A DNA stretch of 64,000 bases, taken from contig NZ_WKLH01000006.1 of assembly GCF_010882175.1 (NCBI RefSeq), positions 62,861-126,860 of the forward strand. Reading direction: 5' to 3'. The DNA is from Mangrovibacterium lignilyticum. GTDB lineage: Bacteria; Bacteroidota; Bacteroidia; Bacteroidales; Prolixibacteraceae. Made by a program: the position numbers and the translations under genes. The notes under the pieces were generated by a model. That model was not told the DNA's origin, ran no database searches, and saw nothing but the letters and a program-made list of their open reading frames with translations. This document shows positions 17,015-25,679 of this stretch, in pieces; the first letter of the stretch is position 1, and each line of letters begins with the position of its first letter.

Positions 17015-18661
17015 ATGACATCTCCCATGCGAGAAAAAATCGACAGCATGAGTACGCGAGCCGAAAATAAGGAACCGAAAACACGAAATAACGACCTGCA
17101 AAACAGCCAATCGAAAATTTTGTGGGGCATCATTATCGGCATTATATTGGGTACAATGCTGGGCGGATGGCTCCCCGAGTTTGCCGTCAAACTGAAAATC
17201 ATCGGCGATGTTTTCTTAAATTCCTTAATCATGCTGGTCATCCCCTTGGTCATGTTGTCGTTGATTGTGGGAATTACCCAAATGGGACATTTGAAAGACC
17301 TCGGATCCATTGGCGGCAAAACAGTGATTTACTACCTGGTCACAACCTTTGTGGCCGCATTGATTGGCATTATCGCGGTGAATTTGCTAAAACCGGGAGT
17401 CGGCATTCAGCATGGTGAGGACCATCCGGATTATGTCTACACCCTCAGAGGAGAACAGAACCGGACCGTTTCCCTGCATGAAGCGGGTTGGAATAAAAGC
17501 AATTATTCCGATAAATATGTCGTGATCTTGACTGACCAACAGATCATGGGCATGATTGAATCGCAAACCGATTCTTCTCTGACGGTGAAAGTGTGGGAGG
17601 GTATTGAAGATGCTGAAAAGGTGTATATCCGAGCCGAAGATGGTACCCGCTTACCCTTTGTGCGGTTAAACGGCGAGCTGACCTCCCGGGAACCGAAAGT
17701 AGAACTGTCAGGGAGAGGAGTAGCTGTGAATTTTGGAGTCAGCGAACATTTACAAGGAAAAGAACGCGCCACGTTCGGCAATACCATTTATGAGCTGTTA
17801 GCCGGCAACAAGGAAACCGGCAAGCAGGGCATGGTCCCGTCCAACATCTTTATTGCGATGTTGCACATGGACATCTTGCCCTTGATTTTCTTCTCCTTGT
17901 TGCTGGGAGCAGCACTCTCGTCATTAGGCGATAAAGCAGCAAACGCTATCCGTTTTTTTTCCATTCTGAATGATGCGGTCATGAAGCTGGTCTATTGGAT
18001 TATGATCGTTTCCCCTGTCGGGATATTCGGTCTCATTACCGCAAGAATAGGGGAAGCCGGAGGATTTTCCTTATTCATTCCCGAGTTAATTTCGCTGGGC
18101 AAATTCACACTGGTGGTTATAGTCGGCTTATCAATTCACGGCATGATTATTCTACCGGTAATATTAAAAGTAATTGGGAAACAGCATCTTCACACCTATG
18201 TGAAAGGATTAGGAACAACGTTGTTGAATGCTTTTTCCACAGCCTCGAGCACAGCCACCCTACCGTTGACCCTGGAAGGAGTCGTGAAGGAAAATAAAAT
18301 TTCGAAGAAAACAGCCAGCTTTGTGCTTCCGCTGGGAGCCACCGTCAATATGGATGGAACAGCCTTGTACCAAGCAGTAGCTGCGATTTTTATTGCACAG
18401 GTTTACGGCATTCAACTGGAACCGGTCATGCAGATTATCATCTTCTTAACGGCGACGCTATCGGCCATTGGTGCTGCCGGCATTCCCGAAGCCGGACTGG
18501 TTACCATGCTGATTGTGCTGAAAGCAGTTGACTTGCCCGTAGAAGGGCTTGGGTTGCTATTGTCTATCGACTGGCTGCTCGACCGCTTCCGAACAGTCAT
18601 TAACGTGTGGGGCGACTGCGTTGGTGCCGCTGTCGTGGATCACCTGGAAGCCAATCGGTAA
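17015..18661 (+). CDS. Dicarboxylate/acidic amino acid:cation symporter (DAACS) with large loop insertion
   Basis: 548 residues, longer than the usual 400-450. Signature motifs: S-T-A-S-S-T-A-T-L-P (408-417, hairpin 1), N-M-D-G-T-A (445-450), G-A-A-G-I-P-E-A-G (hairpin 2) and D-W-L-L-D-R-F-R-T-V-I-N-V-W-G-D (519-534), where R526 sits at the position of GltPh R397 that contacts the substrate side-chain carboxylate. This favours aspartate/glutamate or a dicarboxylate. Between helix 3 (ending about 130) and helix 4 (from about 275) there is an extra soluble stretch of roughly 120 residues, rich in beta-type and charged sequence. Alternative ATGs at 17027 and 17048 are possible starts; the first residues are hydrophilic. 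Confidence 0.92.
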   Translation: MTSPMREKIDSMSTRAENKEPKTRNNDLQNSQSKILWGIIIGIILGTMLGGWLPEFAVKLKIIGDVFLNSLIMLVIPLVMLSLIVGITQMGHLKDLGSIGGKTVIYYLVTTFVAALIGIIAVNLLKPGVGIQHGEDHPDYVYTLRGEQNRTVSLHEAGWNKSNYSDKYVVILTDQQIMGMIESQTDSSLTVKVWEGIEDAEKVYIRAEDGTRLPFVRLNGELTSREPKVELSGRGVAVNFGVSEHLQGKERATFGNTIYELLAGNKETGKQGMVPSNIFIAMLHMDILPLIFFSLLLGAALSSLGDKAANAIRFFSILNDAVMKLVYWIMIVSPVGIFGLITARIGEAGGFSLFIPELISLGKFTLVVIVGLSIHGMIILPVILKVIGKQHLHTYVKGLGTTLLNAFSTASSTATLPLTLEGVVKENKISKKTASFVLPLGATVNMDGTALYQAVAAIFIAQVYGIQLEPVMQIIIFLTATLSAIGAAGIPEAGLVTMLIVLKAVDLPVEGLGLLLSIDWLLDRFRTVINVWGDCVGAAVVDHLEANR

Positions 18662-18788
18662 ATTACAAAACGGTGCAATTTATCATTGCTCCGCCTCAGA
18701 ATACGGCTTGTCCATTTTTACCTTGCCCCACGGCTGTCGGACAATAAACCAATCAAATCCCTTTGTTCTCATCCCTGCCGGCAAAGGC

Positions 18789-19178
18789 CTAATCCATCGA
18801 GTGAATGCCGATCATATTGCCTTCGGTATCTGCAACCAGGCTGATGAAGCCATACTCGCCAATCGATATTTTCGAGCGAACAACCTTGCCTCCTGCCCCG
18901 GCAACGCGATCTTCCTCGACCCGACAATCGTGACTGGAAAAATAAACGATGGTGCTGTTTCGTCCGGCTTGAACACCCTCCATTTTCACCAGGGCCCCCG
19001 AAGCCCGTCCTTTTGTTTCCATGTTACCCGGAAAAGAAAGCATCTTTATCGCCGAATCATCAGCCGGGTTAACCAGTTCTGTCAATTCGGTATGGAACAC
19101 GGTCTCGTAAAATACTTTGGCCCGCTGCAAGTCATCGACATAAATCTCGAACCATACCACTGGATTTTCAACTTTCAT
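18789..19178 (-). CDS. VOC family protein (glyoxalase-like)
   Basis: About 129 residues, one vicinal-oxygen-chelate domain: W-F-E-I-Y-V-D-D-L-Q-R-A-K-V-F-Y-E-T-V-F at the start, V-Y-F-S-S-H-D-C in the middle and the closing S-L-V-A-D-T-E-G-N-M-I-G-I-H-S. It resembles the short PhnB/YaeR-type stand-alone domains that dimerise. Substrate unknown. The frame has an additional start three codons upstream (19187). Monocistronic; convergent with the symporter. Confidence 0.85.
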   Translation of the reverse strand: MKVENPVVWFEIYVDDLQRAKVFYETVFHTELTELVNPADDSAIKMLSFPGNMETKGRASGALVKMEGVQAGRNSTIVYFSSHDCRVEEDRVAGAGGKVVRSKISIGEYGFISLVADTEGNMIGIHSMD

Positions 19179-19282
19179 AGCTACCATATTTTTGAAAAAT
19201 TAAACTTGTGTATTAAAGTTACGGCGCTTTTCAACGAGTTAAAAAAGATATTGTTCAGTGATTGGCCTTGCGCAAAAAAAAA

Positions 19283-19302
19283 CCGACTTTCGAGAAAGCC
19301 GG
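19283..19302 (-). terminator. Intrinsic terminator, minus strand, no upstream gene
   Basis: Arms CCGACTTTC (19283-19291) and GAAAGCCGG (19294-19302). The A/C mismatch on the plus strand becomes a G-U pair in minus-strand RNA, and minus-strand transcription then meets eight T. Both facts point to leftward termination. Confidence 0.75.
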
Positions 19303-19326
19303 CATTTTTATTAGGGAATGGGAAAA

Positions 19327-19342
19327 AGGACTGTCAAGTCCT
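19327..19342 (-). terminator. Second minus-strand terminator hairpin
   Basis: AGGACT (19327-19332), GTCA loop, AGTCCT (19337-19342), followed leftward by five T in minus-strand RNA. A competing hairpin CCTCG-AAA-CGAGG overlaps at 19340-19352. Confidence 0.55.
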
Positions 19343-19688
19343 CGAAACGAGGTTTTAACCCTGGTTTGTCTTCATGGCATTGAGACTTGGCAGTGTTTAA
19401 TTGTTTCTGTTTTCGCTTAAACGAAAGCAAATATCATCCCACAGTTTCAATTCAAGACATGCTGTACAGCAGAGAATGAAATTGTTTTTATGTATGGCTT
19501 ACTTCCACCCTCTGTTTTCACAAACGAAATGCCGTCAGAGTTCCACCTCGGGACAAAAACTCAGCTCCGCTACTCTATTTACGGCCGCAGTTAACATTCA
19601 GGTCACATCACCCCAAAGGCTCATCGCCGCTATCTTACTGATTAACTGAAATTATAAATCTGATCTATTCGACATAGAAATTATCTGT

Positions 19689-19719
19689 TTGACAGGTATT
19701 TCCAAGCTCACTATGTTTG
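19689..19719 (+). promoter_or_regulatory. Promoter of ahpC
   Basis: TTGACA begins at 19689, then TATGTTTG at 19712-19719, with exactly 20 bases between TTG and TA. This is the best promoter match in the window. The leader would be about 35 bases. Confidence 0.75.
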
Positions 19720-19759
19720 CAGACGAAACAAAGTAACAAACAACTAAAATTTTTATATC

Positions 19760-20323
19760 ATGTCACAAATTGGAAAACAAATAGTAGATTTTAAGGCTCA
19801 AGCTTTTGTAAATAACGGATTTCAGGAAGTATCGAAAGAAGATGTTGTAGGCCGTTGGTCCGTATTCTTCTTCTACCCTGCCGACTTCACGTTCGTATGT
19901 CCGACTGAGTTGGAAGACCTGGCTAACGTATACAACGAATTCAAAGCTGTAGATTGCGAAATCTTCTCTGTTTCTACCGACACTCATTTCGTTCACAAAG
20001 CATGGCACGATACTTCAGATACCATTAAAAAAATTAAATACCCGATGTTGGCTGACCCGACAGGTGTCTTGTCAAGAGGTTTTGATGTAATGATCGAAGA
20101 AGTAGGTTTGGCTGAACGCGGAACTTTCATCGTAAACCCTGCCGGCGAAATCGTAGCCTACGAAGTGGTAGCCGGAAACGTTGGTCGTAACGCCGAAGAA
20201 TTGCTTCGTCGTTTGAAAGCACTTCAATTTGTAGCTGCTAACCCAGCTGAAGTTTGCCCTGCCAAATGGAAAGAAGGCGCTGCGACATTGCAACCCAGCA
20301 TCGACTTGGTTGGAAAAATCTAA
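19760..20323 (+). CDS. ahpC: Alkyl hydroperoxide reductase subunit C (2-Cys peroxiredoxin)
   Basis: 187 residues, the standard AhpC length. The peroxidatic cysteine is in F-Y-P-A-D-F-T-F-V-C-P-T-E-L (Cys46 or so) and the resolving cysteine in A-E-V-C-P-A-K-W near 166. It reduces hydrogen peroxide and organic hydroperoxides in the cytoplasm and is recycled by AhpF, encoded next. Strong promoter upstream and an intrinsic terminator between the two genes. Codon use looks biased as in highly expressed genes. Confidence 0.98.
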   Translation: MSQIGKQIVDFKAQAFVNNGFQEVSKEDVVGRWSVFFFYPADFTFVCPTELEDLANVYNEFKAVDCEIFSVSTDTHFVHKAWHDTSDTIKKIKYPMLADPTGVLSRGFDVMIEEVGLAERGTFIVNPAGEIVAYEVVAGNVGRNAEELLRRLKALQFVAANPAEVCPAKWKEGAATLQPSIDLVGKI

Positions 20324-20344
20324 TTGTTAAGAAATTCAATACCT

Positions 20345-20375
20345 ACAGGGAGAATTAGCAATTGATTCTCCCTGT
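20345..20375 (+). terminator. Terminator/attenuator between ahpC and ahpF
   Basis: Perfect 11-bp stem ACAGGGAGAAT (20345-20355) / ATTCTCCCTGT (20365-20375), then six T. It ends only 19 bases before the ahpF start, so ahpF is probably reached by read-through at lower level. Confidence 0.9.
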
Positions 20376-20393
20376 TTTTTTAATCAAAAAGCC

Positions 20394-21977
20394 ATGTTAA
20401 ATCAAGCATTAAAAGATCAGGTAAAAGGAGTATTTGCCGGTCTGAAAAACAATTATACATTTCAGGTTACTGTTGCCGATGCCCACGCAAACAGAGCAGA
20501 CCTGTTGAGCTTACTCGAAGATGTTGCTTCGTGCTCCGACAAAATAGCTGTTCAGCAAACAGCAGGCGAAGGACTGGCCTTTTCAATCTTTAAAAATGGC
20601 GAAGAAAGTGCCTTTGTTTTTCGGGCAATCCCCAACGGGCACGAATTCACGACTCTCTTACTGGCCGTTTTAAATTTGGATGGAATTGGTAAAAACCTAC
20701 CCGACGAGGCCATGACCAAACGCATCAAAGCGTTAAAAAATCCGGTTCAGCTGAAGAGCTATATTTCGCTCACCTGTACCAACTGCCCGGATGTTGTTCA
20801 GGCCTTGAATATCATTTCAATCTTCAACCCGAATATTCAACACGAGATTATTGACGGGGGAATCAACCAGGATGAGGTTGATAAGCTGAATATCCAAGCT
20901 GTCCCTACCGTTTACGCCAATGGCAAATCGTTGCACGTTGGACGCTCTACAATGGGCGAGCTCGTTGAAAAAATTGAAGTACTATCCGGGTCTAACTACG
21001 AGGTAGAAGCCGGCCCGGCAAAAACATACGATGTAATTGTTGCCGGTGGAGGCCCCGCCGGAGTGTCGGCAGCAATTTACTCAGCCCGCAAAGGTTTTTC
21101 GGTAGCGATTGTTGCTGAAAAAATCGGAGGGCAGGTTACCGAAACGCAAGGTATTGAAAACATGATCTCGGTATCGCAAACCACCGGCTCTCAATTATCG
21201 GCCAACCTGAAACAACACATCAGCGACTACGAAATTGATGTGTTGGAAAACCGCCGCGTGACCGAAGTTGAAGTGATTGACGGATTGAAAACCGTGAAAA
21301 CGTCATTGGGAGAAACCCTTATTGCTCCGGCGTTGATTATTGCGACAGGTGCCGCCTGGCGCAAATTGAATGTGCCTGGAGAGAGCCAGTATATTGGTTC
21401 CGGAGTGGCTTTCTGTACTCACTGCGACGGACCTTTCTACAAAGGGAAAAAAGTTGCAGTTGTTGGCGGAGGAAACTCCGGGCTAGAAGCTGCCATTGAC
21501 CTTTCATCAATCGCATCGGAAGTTACTGTTTTGGAATTTCTGGATACGCTGAAAGGAGATAAAGTATTGCAAGACAAACTGGCTACGCTGCCGAATGTGA
21601 CAGTGATTACCAATGCCCAAACATTAGAAGTGGTTGGCGATGGCGCAAAAGTTACAGCATTGACTTTTAAACACCGCGCAAATGGCGAAGAGGAGCAGTT
21701 GCAGCTGGACGGTGTATTTGTTCAGATTGGCTTGACGGCCAACAGCGATGTTTTTGCCAATGTGGTTGACCGCAACCGGGCTGGCGAAATCATCATCGAT
21801 GCACATTGTCGCACCAAACAAGCCGGCATTTATGCTGCAGGCGATGTTTCGGAAGTACCGTACAAGCAAATTGTAATTGCGATGGGCGAAGGCTCAAAAG
21901 CCGCGCTATCAGCATTCGACGATAATATTAAAGGCCTGCAGCTCGGGGTTGTTTCCGAAGCTGTCGCGGCCGGTTAG
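20394..21977 (+). CDS. ahpF: Alkyl hydroperoxide reductase subunit F (NADH:peroxiredoxin oxidoreductase)
   Basis: 527 residues, full length. N-terminal double thioredoxin-like domain with redox pair C128-x-x-C131 (T-C-T-N-C-P); FAD-binding G-G-G-P-A-G-V-S-A-A near 218; NAD-binding V-V-G-G-G-N-S-G-L-E-A-A; and the thioredoxin-reductase type disulfide C341-T-H-C344-D-G-P. The C-terminal Y-A-A-G-D-V-S-E closes the flavin domain. It passes electrons from NADH to AhpC. Together with the two SODs this gives a full superoxide-to-water path in one region. Confidence 0.98.
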   Translation: MLNQALKDQVKGVFAGLKNNYTFQVTVADAHANRADLLSLLEDVASCSDKIAVQQTAGEGLAFSIFKNGEESAFVFRAIPNGHEFTTLLLAVLNLDGIGKNLPDEAMTKRIKALKNPVQLKSYISLTCTNCPDVVQALNIISIFNPNIQHEIIDGGINQDEVDKLNIQAVPTVYANGKSLHVGRSTMGELVEKIEVLSGSNYEVEAGPAKTYDVIVAGGGPAGVSAAIYSARKGFSVAIVAEKIGGQVTETQGIENMISVSQTTGSQLSANLKQHISDYEIDVLENRRVTEVEVIDGLKTVKTSLGETLIAPALIIATGAAWRKLNVPGESQYIGSGVAFCTHCDGPFYKGKKVAVVGGGNSGLEAAIDLSSIASEVTVLEFLDTLKGDKVLQDKLATLPNVTVITNAQTLEVVGDGAKVTALTFKHRANGEEEQLQLDGVFVQIGLTANSDVFANVVDRNRAGEIIIDAHCRTKQAGIYAAGDVSEVPYKQIVIAMGEGSKAALSAFDDNIKGLQLGVVSEAVAAG

Positions 21978-22017
21978 TCCTGAAAATAGCTATCAGTTTA
22001 CAGAGAAAAGAAAACAG

Positions 22018-22039
22018 GGTGTTTGCGACGGCAAGCACC
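22018..22039 (+). terminator. Terminator after ahpF
   Basis: Stem GGTGTTTGC (22018-22026) / GCAAGCACC (22031-22039), one G-U pair, GACG loop, followed by eight T. Confidence 0.85.
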
Positions 22040-22126
22040 TTTTTTTGTTTCAGTTCGCATGGTTTGATTAACCGGAAGTCGATCGCAATCAACTTTCCAA
22101 AAACAGCTCCAATACGTTCGGAATCT

Positions 22127-23566
22127 TTAAAACGAATAACTAATTCCGGTATAAAATCCGAATGCGTGTGGTTTATAGCTCACTTCAGAGTTACCGCTAA
22201 GCGATTCCAGGTAATATCGCATTTGTGGCTCAAATCGCAATTGTAAATTAGGCGTAAGTTGATAGCCCATTCCAACACCAAAACTGGATGAAAGAGAAAG
22301 TGAATTCATGTCGGACGTTTTGCCGACTCTGGAACGGGAATCTCCACTGGTCATATAAGCCGAGTTGCCAACCAGAAAGCCGGTATTAACGCCAGCCATC
22401 AGTTGCACACCAAACTTACGGTCGACTAACTGATAGCGAACAAAAAAAGGAACTTCAATATAATCAAAGACCTGATCAAAATCGGACGTCGTCATCAAAA
22501 CTTCCGGAGTTGCAGAAGCCAGGGTATTTTCAACATTACCTGCAACCAGAGCGTTATCCGGCAAGGCATCTAAAACAATTTTTCCGGCTGGCGACTTTAC
22601 GACAACCGCTTCCCCGTCAGTTGTTGCCGTAGTGAAATAACGCGGGCCGGCATCGTTACTTGCATCCCCAAAGGAAAAGGCTACTTCCCTGCTGTTACTG
22701 GTCAAGTTGTTAGTCGAGCCTTGTTCCACCCGGCTGTAATTAATCCCCGACTGGAAACTCCATTTCCTCTGAGTCTTAACCGCGACTGTCAACCCACCGC
22801 CTAAATTCACATTCCGGTCATTACTCGAAGCATTCATGTTTTGCGCATACTGATCGCTATGGCTACTGGAATTTACAGCCAAAACAGGACTCACCATTGC
22901 ACCAATACTCCAGTCTAATTCCGATGATTTGTTTTCTTTATCAAGCAAAGCCGACTGGTTCTGCTCAATGATCAGACGATCAAGTTCACTTAAAACATTG
23001 CTTTTCATATTGTCTAAACGCCCCGAGCCCGGGCCATTCACAGCAAGTTGAGCACGGTGGTTCTCCAACAGTGAATAGTCATCTGACAAGCCGGGTGAAG
23101 TCATATCGACTAAAAGCTTAGACTCAGATAAAGCCATCACATTATTGAGGGTTGAGACTTCGGTTGTATTCGCCCCCGACACTAAGGGTTCAATTGTCTT
23201 AGTTGCTGATTCAACCACTTGTTTATCCTTGTCAACGATGGGTTTTATTTGTTCATTCACTTCAGTTGCGAGCGTTTTCTCCGGAGAGCTCTCCGGATTG
23301 CCGTTTTGGGGAATTTCCTTTTGCTTTGCGATGGTCGTGTTTACCTTTAAGGAAGAATTATTATTCTGCAATTCCCGTCCTAATAGAAAGGCCAATAAAA
23401 GCGACGCCGCTACAGCGGTGAACCTGATCCAAAGCACTCTTTTTTTGCGCTTGGCTGCGGCTTGCTTTTCGACGATTCCGTCCCAAACATAAGCAGGGGG
23501 TTTTAATTCAAAACCCTCAAGGTTTGAGCGAAACAACTCATCTATTTGCTTATCTTCCTTTATCAT
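22127..23566 (-). CDS. Anti-sigma-like, single-TM protein with C-terminal beta-barrel domain
   Basis: 479 residues. Residues 1-43 are cytoplasmic and hydrophilic (D-E-L-F-R-S-N-L-E-G-F-E...P-P-A-Y-V-W-D-G-I), as in anti-sigma partners of Bacteroidota ECF factors. One membrane segment lies at 44-63. A low-complexity linker (about 65-205) follows, and the rest (about 210-479) reads as alternating outer-membrane beta strands (W-S-I-G-A-M-V-S-P-V, F-S-F-Q-S-G-I-N-Y-S) and ends G-F-Y-T-G-I-S-Y-S-F with the C-terminal aromatic of barrel proteins. It overlaps the sigma factor gene by 4 bases. A membrane-anchored sensor with a barrel-like periplasmic domain is the best reading; true dual-membrane insertion is unproven. 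Confidence 0.75.
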   Translation of the reverse strand: MIKEDKQIDELFRSNLEGFELKPPAYVWDGIVEKQAAAKRKKRVLWIRFTAVAASLLLAFLLGRELQNNNSSLKVNTTIAKQKEIPQNGNPESSPEKTLATEVNEQIKPIVDKDKQVVESATKTIEPLVSGANTTEVSTLNNVMALSESKLLVDMTSPGLSDDYSLLENHRAQLAVNGPGSGRLDNMKSNVLSELDRLIIEQNQSALLDKENKSSELDWSIGAMVSPVLAVNSSSHSDQYAQNMNASSNDRNVNLGGGLTVAVKTQRKWSFQSGINYSRVEQGSTNNLTSNSREVAFSFGDASNDAGPRYFTTATTDGEAVVVKSPAGKIVLDALPDNALVAGNVENTLASATPEVLMTTSDFDQVFDYIEVPFFVRYQLVDRKFGVQLMAGVNTGFLVGNSAYMTSGDSRSRVGKTSDMNSLSLSSSFGVGMGYQLTPNLQLRFEPQMRYYLESLSGNSEVSYKPHAFGFYTGISYSF

Positions 23567-24114
23567 GCCGTGTAATTTTCTACATCAAACAACTCACTCT
23601 TAATTCGATTTTTCAGAATCAACCGGGCACGAGCCAGATTTGATTTTGAAGTTCCTTCGGAAATATTCAGGTCTTTTGCAATTTCCTTGTGGTTCATCGA
23701 CTCAAAAACATATAAGTTAAAAACCATACGATAACGTGGCGGCAACTCCTGAATGAGCTTCATCAAGTCGTTGGTCGACCATTCACTCTCTGTTATTTCC
23801 TCTTCTTCCGCACTGTCATACTTCTCAATATCATCAACCGGATACATGTGGTGCTGCTTTCTGAATTTCTCCAATGAGACATTCACCATAATCCTCCGAA
23901 CCCATCCCTCGAAAGACCCCTGATGTTTAAAGGTGTCAATCTTCTGAAAAACCTTTATGAACCCTTCCTGCAGATTGTCTTCCGCCTCTGTCTGATCTTT
24001 GGAATAGCGCAGGCACACGCCGAACATTTTGGGCGCAAAAAGTCCATACAAGTGTGCTTGCGCACTTGCTTTGCCTGCAGCACAATCCTTTATCAATAAA
24101 GCCAGGTCGTTCAA
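23563..24114 (-). CDS. ECF-type RNA polymerase sigma factor
   Basis: 183 residues. Region 2 is seen as A-E-D-N-L-Q-E-G-F-I-K-V-F-Q-K-I-D-T-F and G-S-F-E-G-W-V-R-R-I-M-V-N; region 4 as L-P-P-R-Y-R-M-V-F-N-L-Y-V-F-E-S-M-N-H-K-E-I-A-K-D-L-N-I-S-E-G-T-S-K-S-N-L-A-R-A-R. It directs RNA polymerase to a stress or envelope regulon. The downstream gene, overlapping by ATGA, encodes its likely membrane partner. No autoregulatory promoter could be recognised with confidence. Confidence 0.95.
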   Translation of the reverse strand: MNDLALLIKDCAAGKASAQAHLYGLFAPKMFGVCLRYSKDQTEAEDNLQEGFIKVFQKIDTFKHQGSFEGWVRRIMVNVSLEKFRKQHHMYPVDDIEKYDSAEEEEITESEWSTNDLMKLIQELPPRYRMVFNLYVFESMNHKEIAKDLNISEGTSKSNLARARLILKNRIKSELFDVENYTA

Positions 24115-24252
24115 ATCCGATTCTTTAGATACCTTCTTAAATTAAACAATTCTGCCTAAATATTCCGGTTACAATTCATTATACCGTCCAGTAGATGCAT
24201 AATAGCTCACTCGGGTTGCGTCGAATGACAAAAATGATTCCATTTTCCTCAA

Positions 24253-24282
24253 AAAAAACAGCCCGATTAGGGCTGTTTTTTT
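24253..24282 (-). terminator. Terminator of the FadL-like gene
   Basis: AAAAAACAGCCC (24253-24264) / GGGCTGTTTTTT (24270-24281) with a GATTA loop; A and T tracts on both sides allow either direction. It lies 3' of the gene that ends at 24307. Confidence 0.88.
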
Positions 24283-24306
24283 ATACGCTATATTCATTCG
24301 GTTCTG

Positions 24307-25656
24307 CTACTTAAACAAATGGTAAGTCACTCCTATTGTAAAAGCAAGATTCACTTTATCGTAAGTTTCCTTAAAAGTGCCAATATTCTCGTATTCAATT
24401 TCTTTATAGGCACCTTGGTAAGCTGTGTAGAGCATACCCAAATCCAGATCGAATTTTTCATTCACTTTGAACATTGCTCCAAAACCAACCGAATTAGCAT
24501 CCAAACTATAATTAATATCGGATTGAAAACCACGCCCCACACCTGTTTTTGTATGCATATATCCGGCACTAATGGTTGTGAAATCTGAAATTTGGAATTC
24601 CATCCCTAAAGCCAATTCATACAGGTTATTATCAACACTTTCTTCTTTTCCATCCCAGTTTGCATCTTTGTCAAAGTAGTTTGAATAGGAAGCTGACACT
24701 TTCAAGTTATCGAATAATTGATAATCCACACCTGCACCCAAAATTGCGGGAATGTCATTACGGAATTTTTCACCGTGGGGAAACATGCCGGTACCATCGA
24801 CTTCTGTTTCGTTGGTCATCTCCAATTTGGTTCGGAACTCGTACCGAATACCAATGTTTAGGCCTTCAGAAGGATGAAGATCCAAACCTAAAATAGGAGT
24901 AATCCCTTTGCCCTTTTGTTTTACATCAACTTCTTGATCTGAAGTAGCAGCAGCATAGGCTGGTTGCCCAACTGCTGTAAAAAAATCGCTTGCCAACATA
25001 AAACCGCCGCTGGGGTTCACCAACGGGTGCTGCGGATTGATCATGACATTTGTGATGTGGCCATCATAGGTATTGACCGCACTAATGTAACGCAAACCAC
25101 CAGCAACAGAAATGATGTCGCTTAACTCATAAGTCGCGTTGAACTGAAATCCCAAAAAGACCGAGCGTCCCTTGAAATACAGGTCGGCTGAATAACTTGA
25201 GGTTGGAACTCCCATGGCTGTCACCAAAGCAGGAATCTGAGCAATGGGGACTTCGAATGAGGGCAAGCCGGTTTTATATTCGGCTGATCCACCTCCTGAA
25301 TTAATTCCGAACCCAAAAGACAACGCCAATTTATCCTTCTTGTAAACAGCAAAACCAGAAGGAAAAACGGGAATCGTCAAGCCACCCTCGAAGCTTGATT
25401 GGTTCAGCAAAGGAAAACTGTTTTCAATGGTCCGGGTTTGAAACAGGCTTTGATTATTCAAAGCGAAATGAAACCCATTCTCCATACTGGTTAAACCCGC
25501 TGGATTAAAATAAACCCCATCAATCTGGGTAGATGCATTCCGGGACAACATCCGGATATACTGCGCACTTTGATTGGCATTCGTTAAAATGCCACCGGCA
25601 AAAGCCGACCCAAAAGTGAGCAAAAAGATGAGACATAGTAAATTAACTCTTTTCAT
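24307..25656 (-). CDS. OmpP1/FadL/TodX-family outer membrane transporter
   Basis: 449 residues with a signal peptide (about 1-20, cleaved near F-A-G-G). Family signs: the N-terminal plug region with S-A-Q-Y-I-R-M-L-S-R-N-A-S and the Y-F-N-P-A-G-L motif at about 49-55, then alternating amphipathic strands and a C-terminal F-T-I-G-V-T-Y-H-L-F ending on Phe. These 14-strand barrels take up hydrophobic compounds such as long-chain fatty acids or aromatics across the outer membrane. Own promoter (25680-25708) and terminator. Confidence 0.9.
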   Translation of the reverse strand: MKRVNLLCLIFLLTFGSAFAGGILTNANQSAQYIRMLSRNASTQIDGVYFNPAGLTSMENGFHFALNNQSLFQTRTIENSFPLLNQSSFEGGLTIPVFPSGFAVYKKDKLALSFGFGINSGGGSAEYKTGLPSFEVPIAQIPALVTAMGVPTSSYSADLYFKGRSVFLGFQFNATYELSDIISVAGGLRYISAVNTYDGHITNVMINPQHPLVNPSGGFMLASDFFTAVGQPAYAAATSDQEVDVKQKGKGITPILGLDLHPSEGLNIGIRYEFRTKLEMTNETEVDGTGMFPHGEKFRNDIPAILGAGVDYQLFDNLKVSASYSNYFDKDANWDGKEESVDNNLYELALGMEFQISDFTTISAGYMHTKTGVGRGFQSDINYSLDANSVGFGAMFKVNEKFDLDLGMLYTAYQGAYKEIEYENIGTFKETYDKVNLAFTIGVTYHLFK

Positions 25657-25679
25657 AAAAATATTGTTAGTAAGGGCGG

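Larger units (their letters stand above)
19179..19759. other. Gene-free region of 581 bases between VOC gene and ahpC
   Basis: No convincing coding sequence. It contains two minus-strand intrinsic terminators (19283-19302, 19327-19342) with no gene upstream of them, a perfect 12-base palindrome TGCTGTACAGCA (19460-19471), an inverted repeat TTTCG/CGAAA near 19411-19427, and the ahpC promoter at its right edge. A non-coding RNA read leftward from about 19650 is the simplest explanation of the terminators. Confidence 0.5.

Noticed and set aside
19401-19649. 82-residue plus-strand frame before ahpC
   Set aside because: Cysteine-, serine- and threonine-rich random-looking sequence with no promoter, domain or link to a terminator; better explained by a non-coding region.
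19283-19690. tmRNA or RNase P RNA on the minus strand
   Set aside because: I found neither a tRNA-like 3' end with a tag-peptide reading frame nor the conserved core strings of RNase P RNA.
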